From an uncultured Oscillospiraceae bacterium (GTDB lineage Bacteria; Bacillota; Clostridia; Oscillospirales; Oscillospiraceae), in assembly GCA_910579595.1 (NCBI GenBank), contig CAJTVM010000021.1, forward strand, positions 1 through 34,996: a stretch of DNA of 34,996 nucleotides, given 5' to 3'. The notes under the pieces are model-generated. The model was not told the origin of the DNA, searched no databases, and saw only the letters and a list, made by a program, of their open reading frames with translations. Both the position numbers and the translations under genes were made by a program. Below, in pieces: positions 32,541 through 34,996 of the stretch. How positions within the stretch are numbered: position 1 is the stretch's first letter; the number at the start of each line of letters is the position of its first letter.

Positions 32541-33419
32541 TCAGTGTGCATTGAGAATTGCTCTACTCACCGCGCCGGTTTTGAACAGGGAGAAGCACAG
32601 CAAAACAGTGTATCCGGCGCACGACCATATGGCCAGGTGGAGATTTGCCGCCACCCCGATTTCATGGATCAGCACGGTATAGATTGCAACACAGACCATA
32701 ATAAAAAAGCCTTGCAGCCCCAATGCCGCCAGGCCGCGCAGATAGTTGCTGCCGATTTGCCCCCATTCCCGGTTGGTCATGGTTGCAAAGGGGATTGCCC
32801 CTACGGAGCAGTAGATATAGATCTCAATCATGCGCCCGACCAGCACCAGCGTGATGCACAGGGAGAGGATAGGTGTGGCGAGCCGCAGCAGCAAAGTTTC
32901 CACCATCAGGCCGAGCAGCTCCCCCGTCCCCATTGCCGTGATCCGCACCGCCACAGCTGTCAGATCCCCCAGGGCCGTGGCATAGTTGATGCTGGTTTCG
33001 CCGGTGATGATTCCGGCGCTCTGCGTTACAATGTATTGTGCTACATCAAAGATTGCCATGGTAATGTCAAAGGTGTGGGTCACCAGGTAGACCGCCACGA
33101 ATGTTTTGAAGATCCAACGAAATATGGTGAACGATTCAAAATCGTGGAGGTTATTCTTCTCCATGACCATGCTGATCAACTCGTAGGTCAGGACGAAGGT
33201 GAGAATGATCCCGGCGATAGGTACGACTACGTTATCGGACAAGGACTGTATCATGGAAAAGACGCCGGCGTTCCATGCCGCCGGCGTCTTTCCTACATTT
33301 ACCGCGATCTGCCCGACTCCGCTGTTGATCTCGTCGAACATACCGCTCAGGTTATCCATGATACAGCCGATTAAGATTCCCCGGAACCATTCTTCGATTT
33401 TGCCGAGGATGTCAAACAT
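32541..33419 (-). CDS. TrbL/VirB6-like polytopic membrane protein
   Basis: The 292-residue protein has about six membrane helices, for example VVVPIAGIILTFVLTYELISMVM, TFVAVYLVTHTFDITMAIF, LLLRLATPILSLCITLVLV and GLAALGLQGFFIMVCVAIYTVLI, after an N-terminal amphipathic region (FDILGKIEEWFRGILIGCIMDN). This is the VirB6/TrbL-type inner-membrane channel component as found beside Maff2 in Tn1549-like elements. ATG 33419 has GGAGGGG about eight bases upstream. It follows maff2 by 19 bases and precedes the SpoVG-like gene by 20. Confidence 0.87.
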   Translation of the reverse strand: MFDILGKIEEWFRGILIGCIMDNLSGMFDEINSGVGQIAVNVGKTPAAWNAGVFSMIQSLSDNVVVPIAGIILTFVLTYELISMVMEKNNLHDFESFTIFRWIFKTFVAVYLVTHTFDITMAIFDVAQYIVTQSAGIITGETSINYATALGDLTAVAVRITAMGTGELLGLMVETLLLRLATPILSLCITLVLVGRMIEIYIYCSVGAIPFATMTNREWGQIGSNYLRGLAALGLQGFFIMVCVAIYTVLIHEIGVAANLHLAIWSCAGYTVLLCFSLFKTGAVSRAILNAH

Positions 33420-33438
33420 TGATCATGCCCCTCCGGAT

Positions 33439-33654
33439 TCAACTGAACAGGTTTGCTAACAGGGGGATCAGCTGCATCCCGATGAGGGCCACGCCGCCGC
33501 CCGCCATGAGCTGTTTCATGCCTTGTGACTTAGCGCCGGGGTTGTCGTTGCCGTAGCCCTCCAGCAGATTGATGACGCCCCATACGCCCAGGCCGGCGCC
33601 CAGGGCGATCACGAGGACCTTTAAAGTATCGATTGCAGAAGTGAAAAATGCCAT
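33439..33654 (-). CDS. Maff2-type small membrane protein (VirB2-like)
   Basis: The 71-residue protein has two hydrophobic helices (LKVLVIALGAGLGVWGVINLL and MAGGGVALIGMQLIPLLANLF) joined by a short polar loop (GYGNDNPGAKSQG). That is the Maff2/CD0410-like layout, thought to be the pilin-like VirB2 counterpart. ATG 33654 has GGAGG six bases upstream. It is the first gene after the break made by the plus-strand gene and its terminator. Confidence 0.87.
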   Translation of the reverse strand: MAFFTSAIDTLKVLVIALGAGLGVWGVINLLEGYGNDNPGAKSQGMKQLMAGGGVALIGMQLIPLLANLFS

Positions 33655-33701
33655 AAATTACCTCCCATGTGATTTAAAATTTATTGTGGATCAGATATGA
33701 A

Positions 33702-33734
33702 AAGCCGCTGTCTGAGTAAATCAAACAGCGGCTT
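33702..33734 (-). terminator. Probable intrinsic terminator between traG and maff2
   Basis: AAGCCGCTGT (33702-33711) pairs perfectly with ACAGCGGCTT (33725-33734) across a 13-base loop. On the minus strand the stem ends GGCTTTTCAT, which gives a short T run; on the plus strand none follows. It would stop transcripts coming from traG before maff2. The T run is short, so strength is uncertain. Confidence 0.5.
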
Positions 33735-33802
33735 ACCGGGCGGGACGGTGTTTTAAAGTACACAGCGATTCAAAACGGTGTCCGCCAGACGGCCAAATAT
33801 AA

Positions 33803-33817
33803 CCCGGACAGTCCGGG
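33803..33817. promoter_or_regulatory. Operator-like palindrome upstream of the plus-strand gene
   Basis: CCCGGAC-A-GTCCGGG is a perfect 7-base-arm palindrome ending nine bases before the -35 box of the plus-strand promoter. The position fits an activator or repressor site. The binding protein is unknown. Confidence 0.4.
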
Positions 33818-33826
33818 GTAAAACAG

Positions 33827-33855
33827 TTGCGGCCCTGCGATTTTTGCCGTATAAT
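33827..33855 (+). promoter_or_regulatory. Promoter of the plus-strand gene
   Basis: TTGCGG (33827-33832), a 17-base spacer and a perfect TATAAT (33850-33855) lie 27 bases before the ATG at 33883. Confidence 0.7.
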
Positions 33856-33882
33856 GGGCCAAACTGATTGTGAGGGATACGC

Positions 33883-34353
33883 ATGAACAACAGGGAATTA
33901 GCAGGAAAAGTACACTCTGCTGTATACCTCCAATGCCGGAGCCGGGGCTTTGCCGCTCCGGTGGACGTGCTGATGGAGGTAGGCTACCTGTCCAAGCAGG
34001 ATTATGAGAATTGGCGGTATGGGCGCGTAGATTATCTGGAGCGCGTCTGTAAAGCCAATCTGTCAAAGCTGTCCCTGGTCATGCGGGAAATGCGGTCTTA
34101 TGCCGCGAAAGCGGGGTTGAAGCCGTCCTTCTGCTATTACAAGCAGTGGGGAACCAAAAAGAAGAACGGCCAGGGCCGGAAGCCTGTGATTCCCCTGCGG
34201 TTCAGCAAAAGCGGCGATCCTGAAATTGAGCGGCAATATGCTACCCACTTTGTGGATGTAAAGCGAACCAGCCAGCTAAAAACGGAAAACGCCGCAAAGC
34301 TGGCGGGTCAGCCTGAAGCCGCCCCGGATGAGGGCGGCGGGTCAAATTCATAG
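33883..34353 (+). CDS. Unknown protein encoded against the transfer operon
   Basis: The 156-residue protein starts MNNRELAGKVHSAVYLQCRSRGF and has the blocks VLMEVGYLSKQDYENWRYGRVDYLERVC and KPVIPLRFSKSGDPEIERQYATHFV. I recall proteins with this 'LSKxDYENWRxGRVxYLERV ... LRFSKSGDPxIExxYATHF' pattern in Firmicutes, always without a function. The last 25 residues are low-complexity and coincide with its overlap of the traG 3' end (46 bases, convergent). GAGGG lies seven bases before the ATG. Its own promoter, the neighbouring palindrome and its opposite strand mark it as an insertion into the transfer operon. Confidence 0.78.
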   Translation: MNNRELAGKVHSAVYLQCRSRGFAAPVDVLMEVGYLSKQDYENWRYGRVDYLERVCKANLSKLSLVMREMRSYAAKAGLKPSFCYYKQWGTKKKNGQGRKPVIPLRFSKSGDPEIERQYATHFVDVKRTSQLKTENAAKLAGQPEAAPDEGGGSNS

Positions 34354-34996
34354 CTCTCGTAAACATCGTCCGGCCTGACGGTCAGCCTCCGACCGAGATA
34401 TTTCTTGATGTCAAAGGCGTTTTTCGGGTCAGAATCAGAGAGATACTTATATTGCGGGTGTTTGGTGATATCGAATTTGTCGCTGAAAAAAGGCCGGACG
34501 CCCTGCACCTGCAAAATGCACTTACCGCCATCCATGACGGCAAGCTCATCCTGGCTCATCAATTCCTTTCCCAGCTTTTGATAGTTGATGCCCATGCTCC
34601 GCTGACTTCCCCTCGTGTCGGAAGTGTTGTAGAGGTCGATTGTTTCCCGGCCCAGGGTTTCAGAGATTTCTTTGAGGGTGCTTTTCTCTTTGCCGCCCAG
34701 GAACAGGACGCAGGAGCAATTGCCGATGATTGTCTCGGCGTTGTCCTTGTAAACGGACTTTAACTGGCTTTGGGTCTGCACCACGATGTGGGCGGAGATC
34801 TCACGGGATCGGATCACACTGATCAGGTGTTGGAAGTTGGGGATTTTCTGATTGGCGAACTCATCCAGCAGGCAGGTGACATGGGTTTTCAGTGCCCCGC
34901 CATTTTCCAGCGCCTTGTCGCACAGGACGTTAAACATTTGCATGAGGTAGGAGACGCCGCGCCTTGCCGGATTTCTCCGGTAGGTTTCAGCGCTCC
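34308..34996 (-). CDS. traG: VirD4/TraG-type coupling protein, C-terminal part
   Basis: The reading frame is open to the right edge, so only the last 229 residues are present. They contain ETYRRNPARRGVSYLMQMFNV, a Walker B-like CLLDEFANQKIPNFQ, the IRSREISAHIVVQTQSQL segment, FLGGKEKSTLKEISE and QVQGVRPFFSDKFDITKHP, all typical of the VirD4/TcpA coupling proteins of Tn1549-like elements. This ATPase brings the relaxase-DNA complex to the channel. Walker A lies outside the window. The 3' end overlaps the plus-strand gene by 46 bases. Confidence 0.93.
   Translation of the reverse strand, partial: SAETYRRNPARRGVSYLMQMFNVLCDKALENGGALKTHVTCLLDEFANQKIPNFQHLISVIRSREISAHIVVQTQSQLKSVYKDNAETIIGNCSCVLFLGGKEKSTLKEISETLGRETIDLYNTSDTRGSQRSMGINYQKLGKELMSQDELAVMDGGKCILQVQGVRPFFSDKFDITKHPQYKYLSDSDPKNAFDIKKYLGRRLTVRPDDVYESYEFDPPPSSGAASG

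Noticed and set aside
1..34996. Integrase, att sites, tRNA or rRNA genes, insertion sequences
   Set aside because: I looked for them on both strands and found none that could be supported; the element ends are probably outside the window.

Overview
This window is most likely from a GC-rich gut Firmicute of the Clostridia (Oscillospiraceae-like). I infer this from the codon use, the AGGAGG ribosome binding sites and the protein families present. Almost the whole window is one integrative and conjugative element of the Tn1549/CTn (MOB-P) kind. No integrase and no element end is visible, and the T4CP gene at the right and a gene at the left run off the window.

Layout from right to left, mostly minus strand. 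The right part (34996 to about 21287) is the type IV secretion module: VirD4/TraG coupling protein (partial), Maff2-type small membrane protein, TrbL/VirB6-like channel, SpoVG-like protein, DUF3848/DUF3849 protein, C5 cytosine methyltransferase, PrgI, VirB4 ATPase, a small basic protein, a two-domain cell-wall hydrolase, a radical SAM protein, DUF4315, DUF4366 (CD1107-like) and a Cys-rich small protein. Most are spaced by a few bases or overlap. A plus-strand gene with its own promoter interrupts the module between traG and maff2. Next come topoisomerase III, an XRE regulator and two element-type proteins (21315 to 17607). Two cargo-like genes follow, each with its own promoter: a DUF1963/YwqG-like protein and a cupin. 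Then comes a 3003-residue methylase/SNF2-helicase 'polyvalent' protein (15667 to 6656) followed by MobC. A strong GC-rich hairpin beside mobC is a candidate oriT. A plus-strand HU gene separates mobC from the primase-like and MOB-P relaxase pair (5739 to 3375). A convergent, 991-residue tubulin/FtsZ-like GTPase gene fills the left end (341 to 3316), and beyond it a minus-strand gene starts at position 8 under a promoter covered by an inverted repeat.

How the parts fit: relaxase, MobC and probably the hairpin process the DNA. Topoisomerase, primase-like protein and HU handle it. VirD4, VirB4, PrgI, TrbL, Maff2 and the wall hydrolase move it. The methyltransferase and the giant methylase/helicase probably protect or manage incoming DNA.

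The most unusual points are: (1) a complete tnpV transcription unit (promoter, SD, ORF, intrinsic terminator) nested in another frame inside the helicase gene, whose Gly/Arg/Asp-rich linker is the out-of-frame reading of tnpV; (2) a K/R-P-S-[ILV]-R-x-x-[IL] motif at or near the C terminus of five otherwise different element proteins; (3) an in-frame insertion in topoisomerase III that carries two abutting perfect palindromes; (4) a C5 methyltransferase whose motif I lies upstream of any ATG/GTG/TTG, pointing to an ATT start; (5) the tubulin-like GTPase next to the conjugation genes.
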